From Phytophthora hibernalis (lineage: Eukaryota; Oomycota; Peronosporomycetes; Peronosporales; Peronosporaceae), in NCBI GenBank assembly GCA_012656075.1, contig JAAKBF010000041.1:620001-684000 (forward strand): a stretch of DNA of 64,000 nt, in the 5' to 3' direction. Both the position numbers and the translations under genes were made by a program. This document shows, in pieces, positions 13,401-24,639 of this stretch. Below the pieces are notes generated by a model. The model had not been told where the DNA came from, made no database searches, and saw only the letters and a list, made by a program, of their open reading frames with translations. How positions within the stretch are numbered: position 1 is the stretch's first letter; each line of letters begins with the position of its first letter.

Positions 13401-14327
13401 ATTGTGTAAAGCAGCATAGAGATCCAGAGCATGGCATCCGGTTGGTGTTTCATGGGAAGAGCGCGCGCAACAGCAACCAACGCTCGAATTCGAGGAAATG
13501 CGTGTTTGTACATCACGGAGACGACGTCATCTATAGGTGCTTGCGCCCGGATAGATTCTTGAGTGCTCGGAAAGAACGCTGTCATCGTACTGCATCGCGC
13601 AAATAAATTTGTCAAGGCTGTAAATGCCGTACCAGCAGCACACACCGCACTCTGGGACTGTTCATCGAAAGAAAGAGTGTGGAAAATCAACTTCCAGCAG
13701 TCATTGACCATGGTCTCGATGTCCTGCTGGCAGCAAATTCGTGCTTCGTGCGACTCGAACGGGAAGACGAACAAGCCGTCACCAGTAACACTGATCGCGA
13801 TGTCCAGCGTTAGCTTCGATAGCATCTCGATCGAGCGGCGGCGTACCTCGATGTCTTCGTGCGTTAGTAATGTCCGCAGCTTATTCATGGGCTCCCTTTC
13901 AGGAGAAAGTAGGAAACTCAGCACAAGAGGCACTGGAACGAGCCCAAGCACAGGAATTGCAGTGGCTAAAGCCGATGGATTGTCGGAGCTACCAAGCTCC
14001 GTCACGACTGCTTCAGGACAAATTTCCAGCTCTCGTTGGTCGAGCAACTCGGAGCAGTACCAGCGAGCTGAAATCCAAGAACTTTCATCGCTGTACTGCC
14101 CTCCGGCTTCAGACATTCCTAAACACAATACCGCAAGAGGTTAAAGTTAAAATGATAAATCCTAGTTATCGACTCAGCCTACCTACCTCCAGCCCCTCGC
14201 GATATTCACGCAGCGTCAGTGCATTGGGTCTGACTGAAGCAAGGAGCACCAATTTCTGGGCTTGTGTCAACGCTTTCTTAGCGCTGGCAGCGGACTCCCC
14301 ACCACCACCTAAGCTTTCCTGCAGCAT
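10458..14327 (-). CDS. TPLATE-like adaptin-related protein (TSET complex), frameshifted
   Basis: A long alpha-solenoid reading frame starts at 14327 (MLQESLGGGG) and ends FFIG at 10458. HEAT-like helices fill 12.1-14.1 kb. A beta-rich appendage follows at about 11.1-11.9 kb, including EYREPVTVTGSADLVSVR, comparable in position and pattern to the TGSSDPC segment of plant TPLATE. Next comes a second appendage part (HVLHYMHAKVAAVPELHLEL, then TRWGFYVAASLTMS) as in TPLATE before its acidic tail. In plants and Dictyostelium the TSET complex acts in endocytosis at the plasma membrane. One-base frame changes occur near 12935, 12010, 11650 and 11590, and a 46-nt intron is probable near 12850. The assignment rests on domain order and remembered similarity; another adaptin-related large chain is the alternative. 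Confidence 0.55.
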
Positions 14328-14645
14328 TTTGTGGCAAGGGGTGCTGACGATCCTTTGCTAACGTCCTTTGGCGACCACGACCGGTATTATCCGAATAGCA
14401 CAGTTTCATTTTCGTTGTCAACGCATAACCATCATCAGTTTTTCTCTTGTGAGGCGTGTCCGCACAAAGTTACCAGTATGGGTCTGTGGTGATAATTCAG
14501 TTAATTCGTCAGTCCAAAATCGGTTGTATGCATCGCACCGGTAGAAAAGAACATCATTGGGACGAGACCCCCGTTTTCCTTTTCGACCTTGCAGGAACCT
14601 CACAGTTCAAATTGCGAAGGCCATCTCTTCTTGACGAACGGAAAA

Positions 14646-15930
14646 ATGAACGTCCCAATTGAAGCACCGCCTAGCCCACCACGGCAACGACCCCTATTGA
14701 CGGACTCTCCTCTAACGGATCGAGATCGCCGACAGGTCCGCTACATGGAACGTCAGATGCTGCAAAACATGAAGGAGAACGCTGCAGAGCTGACCGAACT
14801 CGATTCGGACAAGTTCGACCTCGCCACGCTAGAGCTGGACGAACTGTACCAGAGCGTCTGCTACCCTCGCGAGGAAACCTAGACGGACTTTGTCTTGAAG
14901 AGCTGGAAGTTGCAGTGGGTAAGCAGACGCATGTGCTTGGAGGCACCGACATGACCAAGGTAAGGTATATTACTCACTTTGTTGATAAAAGTGTTACTTC
15001 GAAGTAGTTTTTAAGCTGCGGTTTTTGTTTTGCTTTAGTTCAGTGCAACCGACTTGATAACGGCGACTCGCAAGGCATGCAGTGATGACTCGAATGGGTT
15101 TGACTGGGTTAGTCTCGGCGAGGCTGCAGGCTCATGTTTCCAGTCCGCTGCAGAGAGCAACGTTTTGTAAGTATGATACGTAACTTAACTGTAGGTGAGA
15201 CTCACTCTTTTGTTTCCCTTAGGTTCGGGCTGATGGACACAAAGGTGACGGAAAAGGCCAAGAAAAAGCCCCACGTCGTGCGATGAAGGACGTTGCTCCG
15301 CCGGAAGTACAGCCTAGCGTGTATACCAACAAGGTTTGCTGAGCTGTACATTTACCTTTTCCCTTCATTAAGAGTTCTTGACGTGATTTTTACTGTATTC
15401 AGACGAACGATGTCAAAGGTGCACAGGCTCGGCGTCTACATATCCTGGAAAGTGCTGTTGAGAGAGAATCCGATCCGAAAGTCCCGCTTTTCGATGTGAC
15501 GTTGGATTCGAGTAGCTTTGAGCAGGTAAGGAATTGTTCATATTGAAGTTGGTGACGTATAAGCTTACATTGTTTTCTTTCTGCTTGTTTTATATTTGTT
15601 TTGTTCTTGTGAGACTGTTGAAAACTGGTTCGACATGTCGTTCTTGGTGCACAAGGGATCGTTAGGAATCGGAGTGGACGAGGACACTGAGCTTCCGTTC
15701 CTTGGTAAGTAACTTGTCATACAGAGTATGCTGCATTAATAATGGGCAATGCTCCGCAGTGGTAGTACCTAACGATTTGTCTTTGTTGTTGAATTTACAT
15801 GTTAGAACACACGTCTTCCAAGAAAAGCACGCCGAAAAGCGAGCAGTGTATTATCAGCATCACCCCAGCTCAGTGGGAGGCTCTATCTGATGCGTATGGG
15901 AGAGAGGAACCTCTGGTCGGACACCGTTAG
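14646..15930 (+). CDS. NSE4: NSE4, kleisin subunit of the SMC5/6 complex
   Basis: Six exons: 14646-14959, 15039-15166, 15223-15333, 15403-15525, 15614-15704 and 15806-15930. The N-terminal part is helical and acidic (RQMLQNMKENAAELTELDSD). The middle (KFSATDLITATRKACSDD, FDWVSLG) and the C-terminal winged-helix region (FEQTVENWFDMSFLVHKG, then CIISITPAQWEAL) are the Nse4 signatures. Nse4 bridges the heads of SMC5 and SMC6 and binds Nse1 and Nse3 in DNA repair. One frame change near 14873 (CYPREE to LDGLCLEEL) interrupts exon 1 without splice signals; the protein on both sides fits the family. The first in-frame ATG was chosen. The upstream adaptin-like gene is divergent, with starts about 320 bp apart, so a shared promoter region is likely. 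Confidence 0.82.
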
Positions 15931-16388
15931 TAAACCTATGCATGTGGTGCTGAAGTATCATGTCTGAAGTGTCTATGGTAATCGACAAATTGGTGGGCGA
16001 TGTAAGGCAAAGATTTGGTGAGCAAGTCCACATTCCTCGCAGGTACTGATTTCATTCGGTACATATTTCTATTTACTAGCCCAAGCTTCAGTTCTTCTCA
16101 GCTTGGTCAGGATTCGCAATGCAGGTTCGGTTCAAATTAGACGCGGAGAATTTTGTCGAGCGTGACGGCATTCTGTGAACTATGCATCCAGATTGGATCG
16201 GAAAAATGTCGTGGTTGAGAGCAAAAATGCGATCGATCTTGATGAACTCGACCTCTCACGTTTCTTGTCAGTATTACAAAAGTAAACGAACACCCGTACG
16301 AGTTCCCGTTACTTGGTCAATTTTTATCATTTTAAGGTGCGGTTTTGACACGCGTTCCAGAATGCGCTGAGATAGAGCTGGCATGCAC
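15931..16388. other. Intergenic, no supported gene
   Basis: This stretch lies between the NSE4 stop and the left end of the Harbinger element. I see only short frames and no repeat or structural RNA that I can support. Confidence 0.5.
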
Positions 16389-16558
16389 TAAGGGCCGTTC
16401 TTATCATTCGGTTGCGCGGTAGCGTGCGCTACCAGACATATGACAAAATTCTCCCCGCGCAACTTTTCATTCTTATCGCCCCCTGCCGTAGCGTGTCTAA
16501 ATGTTGCGATAGGTATTGTCATTTTACAAACGCAAACAACGCTGACAAGCCAAAAATC

Positions 16559-17768
16559 ATGGAGACAGTTTGGGATTCCGACGATATGGATGACGACGCA
16601 GAGTTTGATTCTGACGATGAGCAAGGGCTGTTGGTCATGCGTTTCGTCATACTGAACGAAGGGCTCTGTAGCCGTGGAGAACGCGTTTTCGACAGCGATT
16701 GCAGTGGGGTGAACGTGTTCAGCAGTTGGAATCGCGTACCGAATGAGTGTCGTGTCATTCAAAAGTTACTGTCTCTTCTCGGAAATGATATCTGCGTCGA
16801 CCAGTCTCGGGCGATAAGGCCCTCAGGGGTCGAACCTATTGCTCGAGAAATCGTGCTGCATTGTCTACTTCGATGGCTGGCTGGGGGCTACTTGGATGTA
16901 CGCGCTATTGCCGAAATCAGCGTGGCTTCGTTTTATCGGGTTCTGCACCTGGCAATTAAAGCGGTTTTATCCTGCAAGGCGTTAGACATGCACTTCCCCA
17001 AGACCAACGCAGAACTGACGAGAACTGCTGCCGACTTCACTATTTATAGTTCATACGGAGTGCTCAATGGCTGTATTGGTTGTGTGGACGGGATGTTGGT
17101 ACGGATTAAAACTCCCTCGACAACGGAAACCGGCAATGTTTCGTCCTATTTTTCTGGACACTACCAAGCCGTTGGGGTGAACGTACAAGCCGTATGTGAT
17201 CACCTGAGTAGATTCACGTTCATGTGTGTCTCTGCACCTGGCGGAGCAAACGATGTTCGTGCGTTCAGTAAAACGAGTGCAGCAGGTCTCGTGGAGAAGC
17301 TGCCAATTGGCAAATATATCATCGGTGACAACGCATACATACCTGGTGAGCACCTGATCACCCCATTTTCCGGATTCCATCGTGAAAACCCTCACAATGA
17401 CGCATATAATTTTTAATTTAAGTCAATTGAGGATCAAGATTGAGCAGGCTTTTGGTTTGATGACGACGAAGTGGCGAATTCTGCGTCGACCGCTGCAGGT
17501 CAAGCTTGCTAACGTTGGGAGAATAATAATATCGATTGGTAGGCTCCATAATTTCGTAGTGTCTGAGAGGCCCGACACAATCGTGCTGGATGCAGTTGAC
17601 CCACTGTCTACTGGAAGAGTTCTCGATAAAGGTTATTTACCAAGCGACACCGTCGTTATTGACAGTCCTGGTGTGTCCATCATTCGAGATCGGGTAGTAC
17701 GCCACATCAAGGATCTTGCCTTGGCTAGACCTCACTACAACCTTTCGAGGAACAAGAAAAAACGTTAA
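16559..17768 (+). CDS. PIF/Harbinger transposase (DDE_Tnp_4), one-base frameshift
   Basis: The protein starts METVWDSDDMDDD with an acidic N-terminus, followed by a helix-turn-helix-like region (GGYLDVRAIAEISVASFYRV). It then has the DDE nuclease: GCIGCVDGMLVR contains the first aspartate, GKYIIGDNAYI the second, and RIKIEQAFGLM the glutamate. The segment YFSGHYQAVGVNVQAVCD between them is characteristic of the family. The frame is broken near 17413. A run of five T follows DAYNF and gives a stop, while the next frame continues NLSQLRIKIE. One T fewer restores a continuous reading frame. This is either a homopolymer sequencing error or an inactivating mutation. The transposase would cut at the TIRs together with the second element protein. 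Confidence 0.9.
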
Positions 17769-17818
17769 AAAATTGAAATTTGGTAGAAAGCATGATCGGT
17801 CGAGTGAATCGACTGTAC

Positions 17819-18730
17819 CTAGATAATATTGATTGAATCCTTCTTGTGCTTTAGTTGCTTGATTTCAGAATGAAGGTCGGCGATAGCTTCGGGGTCGTCT
17901 TCTTGTCGTAGCTCACGACTCAGCGCACGGATACGATCCGAAATTCTCGTCCATTCTTGAAAGCGAAGCAGTGACATCTCCTGTTCTGCTTTAACTTGAT
18001 CCCGCATCCCCTTGGCCTCTTCGCGCTCGTCACGTTTTTTCATAAAAACTAGCCTCTGCGTTGCACCTTCCGATCGCGTGGTGCTGTGAACATATTCTAT
18101 GATGGCATCAGCTACGGACGGAGAATTCGATTTTAATTTTCTGTCGGGCTTATCAGCAGTCGATACTGGAACATCAACCTCGCAGTCGAAAAATGTACCG
18201 TCGGGAAGGTCAGCTTGGATGTGTCCTGTGAGGGAAGGGCGATGAGCAAGATGTAGATGTAGGTAAAGTACATCCAGTTGACCACCACAGTAGTGATAAA
18301 AGTCCGGTTGGTGGTTGCCAGACGCCGTGAAGTGCGTAAGTGCCACTTTGTAACCTTTGGTGAAGATAGATACGTCGCGGTTTTTTTCATTCGTGCGGCA
18401 CAACCGTTGACGGATCAATGCCCATTTCATCCAGGGAGAAATGGCTGAACTGCAGTTTGCCGAAATGCTCGTCACTCTCGTCAATAAAGCTGCACGGACA
18501 TCCGTCCAAAATGAAGTCTGTTTAGAAACGCGAGCGTCCAGATCCTGACGAGTAGCGGAGTCACAGGGTCGAGAAAAGCGCTCTGCAAACGTATCGCTAA
18601 AAATGATGTTGAGGAGTCGAAATGGGCATTGCGCTTGCTTGTTAGGAATCCTAGGCTTCTTAGATGGCGGACTGAAGAAGTTGTCGTACACGTCCTCGTT
18701 GAGTGTCTTCAACGCGATCAAGTTTGCCAT
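17819..18730 (-). CDS. Second Harbinger ORF, putative DNA-binding accessory protein
   Basis: This intact 303-residue frame lies inside the transposon and converges on the transposase. It has a basic proline-rich N-terminus (PPSKKPRIPNKQ, a possible nuclear localisation signal), a central tryptophan-containing region (FWTDVRAALLTRVT) and a charged C-terminal coiled coil (residues about 225-300, REEAKGMRDQVKAEQEMSLL and following). PIF/Harbinger elements normally encode a Myb/SANT-like partner needed for nuclear import and TIR binding. Position and composition fit that role, but I cannot see a clear SANT motif, so the function is inferred from context. Confidence 0.7.
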   Translation of the reverse strand: MANLIALKTLNEDVYDNFFSPPSKKPRIPNKQAQCPFRLLNIIFSDTFAERFSRPCDSATRQDLDARVSKQTSFWTDVRAALLTRVTSISANCSSAISPWMKWALIRQRLCRTNEKNRDVSIFTKGYKVALTHFTASGNHQPDFYHYCGGQLDVLYLHLHLAHRPSLTGHIQADLPDGTFFDCEVDVPVSTADKPDRKLKSNSPSVADAIIEYVHSTTRSEGATQRLVFMKKRDEREEAKGMRDQVKAEQEMSLLRFQEWTRISDRIRALSRELRQEDDPEAIADLHSEIKQLKHKKDSINII

Positions 18731-19436
18731 GACGGCCTTCTTTTGTTCTTATAACCAGTTACTGCAAGGGATTTATAAATTGCACGTAATTCCCGTGCCG
18801 TATTTCACCAACAGAAATGCCCTTGATTGAAGCAACCGTCTTTCGCGTACATATCGTCTCTTGGTGCTCATATTCTTCATCTTTGACAACCACGTCGGAT
18901 AGAGTCACACCCTCGAACGACTGACGACTGATTGTAGGCGTATTTGCAGGTATTTTGGACGCACCCGACGACTGTTGTGGGTCTTGAGGGGTTGGGACGA
19001 CAAAATTTCAGTTATCGATGTCAAACTAGTAGTCGGAAGCTCCGACGTCAACAGGGCAGTCATTCCAAATGCTCGCACCCCTCCTTGGACTCGGATAATG
19101 AGCGGCCATCCATCTTGAGAGTTGATTGGTGCTGGCTTAGGGTGTCCTTGGGTCTTGGAAGTTGGTCTGTGAGCTCAGATCATCGCCAACTTGTGTTAGT
19201 CTATTTAGGTTATGTTTTGTTGAAGTTGTTATTTTTGTTAGCCAATCAAACACCTCGAAAACACTGGACTACCGGTGGTAGCGTGCGCAACCGTGCAACC
19301 ACTCGCGGGACCGCCTGGTAGCGCACGCTACCTTACAACAGCACTGTTTATGTCAGACCGCGCTACCAAAAGGGAAAACGCTACCACGCTACCGTTGATA
19401 AGAACGGCCCTAACACTCGCGTTTTTGCACTTTATA

Positions 19437-20033
19437 GGGTGGCTCACATACAAAAAACACTTTCAGCAGATGGCCAAATTATTCGAACGCTGGTATCCCA
19501 ATACAAATCTCTATATTAAATGAAAACCTGTTAAAAGTGATACAACTTGAGATTTTGTATGCAGCGAGTTTCCGTTCGCCCGTAAATTGACAATAGCAAT
19601 TGAAGAGCCAACAGCCCCAACATTTTATTGTTGTAGGTATCACTCCCCACAGTGTGTAGCTGTAGCACCACTGCTGGAGCGACATTGGGGTAGAAATGAA
19701 CACCAAAGGACGGTCGCCTAATAGCGCCATATTATCCGTGTGATTTGCTACACAAAAACAACTGGATTGAGATTTTGCCGATAGCTCCTCGTACATGGAA
19801 GACGGCACGTCGGCATCACCGCTCCGTTCGTATTAAGCTTGTCAAGTAGATCTACTTACCACTTAGCAAGTACCCATACATTTTTGGGTACAAACACGCT
19901 CGGAAACTCGCCTCATTCAAATCCTTGTAATATCACTTTGAGCCAGTTTCAATTAGTATAGGAATTTGTAAGAGATTCCAGCGTTCGTATATTTTGGCCA
20001 CCTGCCAAATGGTTTTTGTATGGTGAGCTACCC
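19437..20033. repeat. Inverted-repeat element with about 75-bp arms (degenerate MITE-like)
   Basis: The left arm (19437-19515) begins GGGTGGCTCACATACAAAAA and contains TTCGAACGCTGG. The right arm (19960-20033), read on the minus strand, begins GGGTAGCTCACCATACAAAA and contains ATACGAACGCTGG. The arms match over about 75 bases with small gaps, enclosing about 440 bp without coding potential. This is the shape of a nonautonomous DNA transposon, possibly Tc1/mariner-related. No clear target duplication remains. Confidence 0.6.
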
Positions 20034-20148
20034 TCAATCGCTGAAATCCGCAATGTTAACCCATAACGACTGATGATTATCGTGTCCCACACAACATGTC
20101 CAAAACACACTTCTCAACTCCATCTAGAAGCTGAGTTATTAGCAAAAG

Positions 20149-20182
20149 TAGGGGTGTTCGTATACTTTTGACCCGGAGTGTA
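20149..20182. repeat. Possible solitary Tc1-like terminal repeat
   Basis: Read on the minus strand the segment begins ACACTCCGGGTCAAAAGTAT and ends near CGAACACCCC, the style of a Tc1 terminal repeat, and is followed outwards by TA. I found no matching partner within the preceding 700 bp, so it may be a solitary remnant. Confidence 0.35.
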
Positions 20183-20273
20183 ATAACTTCCCTTTCCTGT
20201 AAAATCCACTTTACCAATCATCCCAACAAATATTCACAAAATATCCTGATTTATCGAAAGTCATTTTAGAAAA

Positions 20274-21911
20274 ATGCTGAGGTTGACGTCACTCGTTTGG
20301 GCGCTGCTGCTCGGGACGGCGTCCGCGGGCGCATCCTGCACTTCTCGGACGTGCACCTCAACATCTCGGTGTCTTTTTCCTCGGCGGACAACGCGCGCGT
20401 CCCCATCCGCTACTTCGCGGACGCCCCATTGGCCCTTGTCGAGTCTGCGCTGGTCTTCGCCAAGACGCACGTGGTGGCCGACCCAGAGCTCTTCCTGTAC
20501 ACGGGAGACCACGCAGCCCACGGTCTATTCACCGACGAATACATTGCAAAAGCAGTGGAGACTAACGTCCACGCCATGGAGAATTATTACCCTCCAAAGA
20601 GTCGGGACGGAAGACTGGAAGCCACGGCCATCATTGGCAATGCGGACGCGAGTAAGGACACTTTTTATTGTTATTTTTGGTGGATAGATACTTAGTGTAC
20701 TTTGATGCAGATCCGGACTATCACATGGAGGTGACGGACCCGGAGAAGGAGACGAACCCGTCCATTGAGATCATCTCCAGCGTGTGGGAGGACTCGCTCT
20801 CATCTGCAAATATGGACCTGCTGAACCGACGAGGATTTCTGAGCTACCCACTGGATGACAAGCTACACGTGATCACATTGAACACAGTACCCTACTCGGT
20901 ACGTATCTTGTGTTTGTAAGGTTGGAGGTTGGAATGCTGATGGTTTTGTTGCTGTGCAGCCGAGTCATTTGCCGGACACTTCGGACCAGCCAGATCCGTT
21001 TGGACAATTTGAGTGGCTGGACAAGACACTTGCTGAGCTGCAGGATGCTGGAAAGTTTGCGTACATTGCTGGCCACATCGCTCCCATTGTGGACTCGTAC
21101 GGAGGCAACCCGCAGTGGCACGTCAAGTACATCGTAGCGTACAAAGATCGTCGGCAAGTATGCCGACGTGATTAAGGCGCAGTTTTTCGGTCATGTGCAC
21201 AGTATCGAGTTCCGTGTGCCTGTGGAGTCGCTCGATGGCGGTGCAGGAGAGGATGACGCTTTCCAGCTGCTGCCGATGTACATTACGGGCTCGATCTCGC
21301 CGCTCTTCGGCAACAACCCGTCCTTCATGGTCTGGGACTACGACACCGATACGTACGACGTGCTTGACTACGCTGTGTATGCGTCTTCTATCGCCGAGAG
21401 CGACCCGCAGCTTGACTGGAAGCTCCTGTTCCGAGCGAGTGAGGCGTACGGTCTCAAGTCGCTGTCGACGTCCGAGCTCTCGGCCTTTGTGCAGCGCGTT
21501 GAGCAGAACGCGAGCTTGGTGGAAGACTACTACTGGAATATGAAGGCCCGCTCGCCCAATGCTCGCCCCTGCAAGGACGCAGTCTGCCACGCGAAAACGC
21601 TGTGCACGCTCAAATGGTGGACAACACAGGGCGAGTTTCTGGCCTGTGTAGATACTGTCCAAACGATGGCTGCTGCTCGCTTCAGCAACGACCAGCCCCC
21701 GCAGTCGATGGTTGACGTGGCCACAGCCGCTTCTACCGGGTCCACCTCCTCGCTCTCCGACCTGACAGCGAAAGACGTGTACCTGACAATCGGAGTGACT
21801 GCGCTAGCAACAGCCGTCGCCATCACATGCGTTGCTGTGACCGTCCACATACTACGACGTGCTGGCGTCCTGAAAAGCCGCACGCAGTACGATCCTGTCG
21901 CCGCGCTCTAG
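20274..21911 (+). CDS. Secreted/membrane-anchored metallophosphatase A (acid sphingomyelinase-like)
   Basis: Three exons. Exon 1 opens with a signal peptide (MLRLTSLVWALLLGTASAGA), exon 2 starts near 20710 and exon 3 near 20960. The metal-binding motifs of calcineurin-like phosphoesterases appear in order: FSDVHLN, YTGDHAAHG, GNAD, GHIAPI and FGHVHS. Spacing and the cysteine-rich C-terminal part (PCKDAVCHAKTLC) fit the sphingomyelinase-phosphodiesterase group. A membrane helix near residue 540 (YLTIGVTALATAVAITCVAV) and a short basic tail anchor the catalytic domain outside the cell or in the vacuole lumen. Two one-base frame changes occur, after the signal peptide (about 20325) and near 21148, where TACAAAG should probably be TACAAG. 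Paralogues B and C lie at 22.8-24.3 and 48.3-50.0 kb. Confidence 0.88.
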
Positions 21912-22011
21912 CGACCGCCCTACTCTGTCATTACAGCAGACAGGGAAAGCTAACTGTAAACACCAGCAGCTCAGTTGACATCTCTTCCTGGATTATCCCT
22001 ATTCACCACGC

Positions 22012-22672
22012 TCACATGAGCTTGAGGTGGCCCGTGATTTCGTCAATCGCCTTGAGCGGGGCCGGCCCAATACTCAGCACCGTCTTGCTCTCGGGCGCAA
22101 TCTGCGTCCGTCCAGCGTCAACCTGCCACACAAAACCCATCAACACTCAACCTCCACTCACCAACAGACAACTGAACTGTACCACGACGTAGTTGACGAG
22201 TCCGTGCTCGGCCGCCTTCTCGGCCAGCGCCAGCATCTCCTGCTCCGAGTCCACCTTGAGGCAGACCTTGGCCTGGCCCAGCATCTCCCACGCTCGGACA
22301 GCGTCAGGTGTGCGCTTGGTCGCTCGCTTGTACGCGCCCAGCGTCGCGTGGCAGCACTGCGCCGCGATCTTGCCTGGCAGTGCAGCATAATTAGCTATCA
22401 TATACCCAAAAGTTGATCCAGAAGAGTACTAACCTTTGCCCATTTTCAGGTCAGTGCGTACACACATAACTAGCTTGTGGGGCACATAAGCGTCCTCGTC
22501 CTCCCAGTCGTCCGATGAGCCCGACGAGGACCTGGACGGGGTTCGCCAACCTCCTCCTTGCTGCTACTTGAAGTTTTGGGGTCGGCGCGCCGCTCAGAAG
22601 CTGCGAGGACACGAAATAATGCGCTGCAACGCCCAGCACGAAGGCCGCCGAGCACTTCCAGGCCACGTCCAT
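22012..22672 (-). CDS. PTH2: Peptidyl-tRNA hydrolase 2
   Basis: The protein begins [20 protein letters not shown], an N-terminal membrane helix as in eukaryotic PTH2. A serine-rich acidic linker follows, then the conserved core: [70 protein letters not shown] and a final GHLKLM. All known active-site residues (K, H, D) of the fold are present. Two introns are placed after KMGKG and after NYVV (GTACAG donor, restoring NYVVVDAGRTQ). The enzyme frees tRNA from dropped-off peptidyl-tRNA at the mitochondrial outer membrane or in the cytosol. The linker shows two one-base frame changes near 22545-22580 at C and G runs, probably sequence errors. Confidence 0.93.
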
Positions 22673-22830
22673 CGATAGCAAAAATGATAGAATGGAGAGC
22701 GGTCATTTGCTGATACGAAAGTGGTGTGTACAACACAATGTCCCTAATTTTGAGATTAAACGAGGGACGCACTTCAACGTGGCGTCCCTTGTTGTATTTT
22801 GTCATTACTCCTGGATCGTTATATTTTGTA

Positions 22831-24339
22831 CTACAGTATTGCGCGGCCTGCCTCCAATTCCGATACGCACGCATTGAAGTCTTCGGATGTTGTGTACCAT
22901 TGCGTCGTGCACAGCCATTTGGATTGACACGCGACGTCCACGCACGACGTCTGCAGATACGACTGCGCCTTGGAGTTGTAGTAGTACTGCTCCAATAAAG
23001 TCGAGTTCGACGCAGTTCGATCCACGAAAGCGTTGAGCTCCGACGTGCTTAGTGAGTTTACGCCGTACTCAGTGCTGGCTTTGAAGAGCGGCTTCCAGTC
23101 GAGTTCTTGGGTGGTGATGTTGGAGCCGTACACTGTGAAGTCCAGCACCTCGTACCTGGTGGCATCGAAGTCCCAGACCATGAACGCCGGGTTGTTGTCG
23201 TAGATCGGTGAGATCGCGGCCGACATGAATAACGGCACAAGATCCGTGCCATAGGTCTCTTGTTGGGCCTGCTGCTCCGACGCAAGCGGCACACGGAACT
23301 CGATGCTGTGCACGTGGGCGAAGAACTGCGCCTTGATGATATCTGCGAATTGGCTCACGATCGCCTTGTACGTGGAAATGTACTCGGCTTCCCACATTTG
23401 CGCACCGCTGTATGAGTCGATGATGGGAGGGATGTGGCCGACGACATACGCGAACTTGCCAGCGTTGCGCAGTTCCAATAGTGTTTCGTTGAGCCAGGCA
23501 AACTGCCCGAACGGGTCCGACATGTTCGTCGTGTCTGGAGAATGACTGGGCTGAAAGAGGGCAATCGCATGATACCAAACAGTCAGATAAAGCTGCTAGT
23601 GCGATGGTAGCACCGCTGGAAGATTACATACAACAGCATCTTACCGAGTAGGGCACCGTGTTGAGCGTCAAGACAACCAGCTTGTCATCGAGGTCATACG
23701 ACAGGTAACCGCGGCTGTTAAACCAGTCGAGGTTGGACTTGGACAGCGTATTTTCCCACGCTGCAGAAATGAGTGCGATGGACGGATTAACCTCCGTTTC
23801 TGGATCGGTCACGTTCATGCTGTAGTCGGGAGCTGCGAGGAAAAAGATGTTAGCGATTCACCATTCGAAGCGCTTGAAAAACATTGTACATTGTACGTAC
23901 TTGTGTCGGCGTTGCCAATCAGGGCAGTGATATCAAGCTTTGTGTCGTTGTCTTTGGTCGCGTAGTATTGAGCCATGGTCTCGACATTTGTCGCTACTGT
24001 CTCGGCCACGAACTCGTCGGACAGGTCACCGTGTGCCACATGGTCGCCCGTGTAGAGGAAGAAATCGGGGTCGGGCATTAATTCCTTCGCGAACGCGAGT
24101 GCCGACGTCAGAAGCGTGATTGGCGAGTCGTCTCCATACGTGAATTTCATCTCCACGAACTCTGTGGCATTCAGCGACTCCGAGATATTCAGGTGGACGT
24201 CTGAAAAGTGCATGATGTGCTTGACGTTGGCAGCACTTGACAGGACGCGTGGAGAATTACCGGACGATCGAAGACTCGTCGACGAGGCGATACCAAGTTC
24301 AGCAAAGACGATCGCGGCCAATAAAGTCCTTGCGAGCAT
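22831..24339 (-). CDS. Secreted metallophosphatase B (acid sphingomyelinase-like)
   Basis: Three uninterrupted exons (about 23910-24339, 23640-23834, 22831-23550) encode a signal peptide (MLARTLLAAIVFAELGIASS), FSDVHLNIS, YTGDHVAHG, GNADT, GHIPPIIDSY and FAHVHSIEF. The last motif normally reads GHVHS; here the glycine is alanine while both histidines remain. The C-terminal half keeps the paired cysteines (SCVDVACQSKWLC) but ends at AGRAIL without the membrane helix found in paralogue A, so this form should be soluble and secreted. No frameshift is seen. An upstream in-frame ATG at 24405 exists, but the start at 24339 gives the better signal peptide. It is convergent with gene A, with PTH2 between them. 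Confidence 0.88.
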
Positions 24340-24639
24340 GTTGTCTCGGTAGCGAACCAGTTTCTCGGTGATCGAAAAGCTTGCTTCCAGCACGGAAAAT
24401 TGCAATGTGGTGTCTGGTTTGATCGGTGTTCAAGGCTAATGATAGAAACCATGCCATGTATACAGGTTCCATCTCAACGTGATGCGCTGGGGCAACTAGT
24501 GATCACGTCGGCGTCAATCAACCAGCAGCCAGTCAAGCGAAGAGATTCATTACGATGTGCAGTGCCTATCAGCGATTGTACTGCGTGAACGAGCAGCATA
24601 CTTTGGTGGGTCCTGTCCTGACTTGCATTCAGGCTGAAT

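Larger units (their letters stand above)
16392..19410. mobile_element. Complete PIF/Harbinger DNA transposon
   Basis: The 3,019-bp element has perfect 15-bp terminal inverted repeats (GGGCCGTTCTTATCA at 16392-16406 and its complement at 19396-19410). They are flanked on both sides by the trinucleotide TAA (16389-16391 and 19411-19413), the target duplication expected of PIF/Harbinger. It carries the two convergent genes typical of the superfamily. Subterminal regions are dense in the partly palindromic word GGTAGCG(T/C)GCGCTACC and variants: once at the left (about 16418-16434) and repeatedly at 19275-19395, likely protein-binding sites. Intact TIRs and duplications argue for a fairly recent insertion. 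Confidence 0.93.

Noticed and set aside
23069..23578. 169-residue frame overlapping metallophosphatase B in another frame
   Set aside because: The correct frame has all catalytic motifs and clean splice sites.
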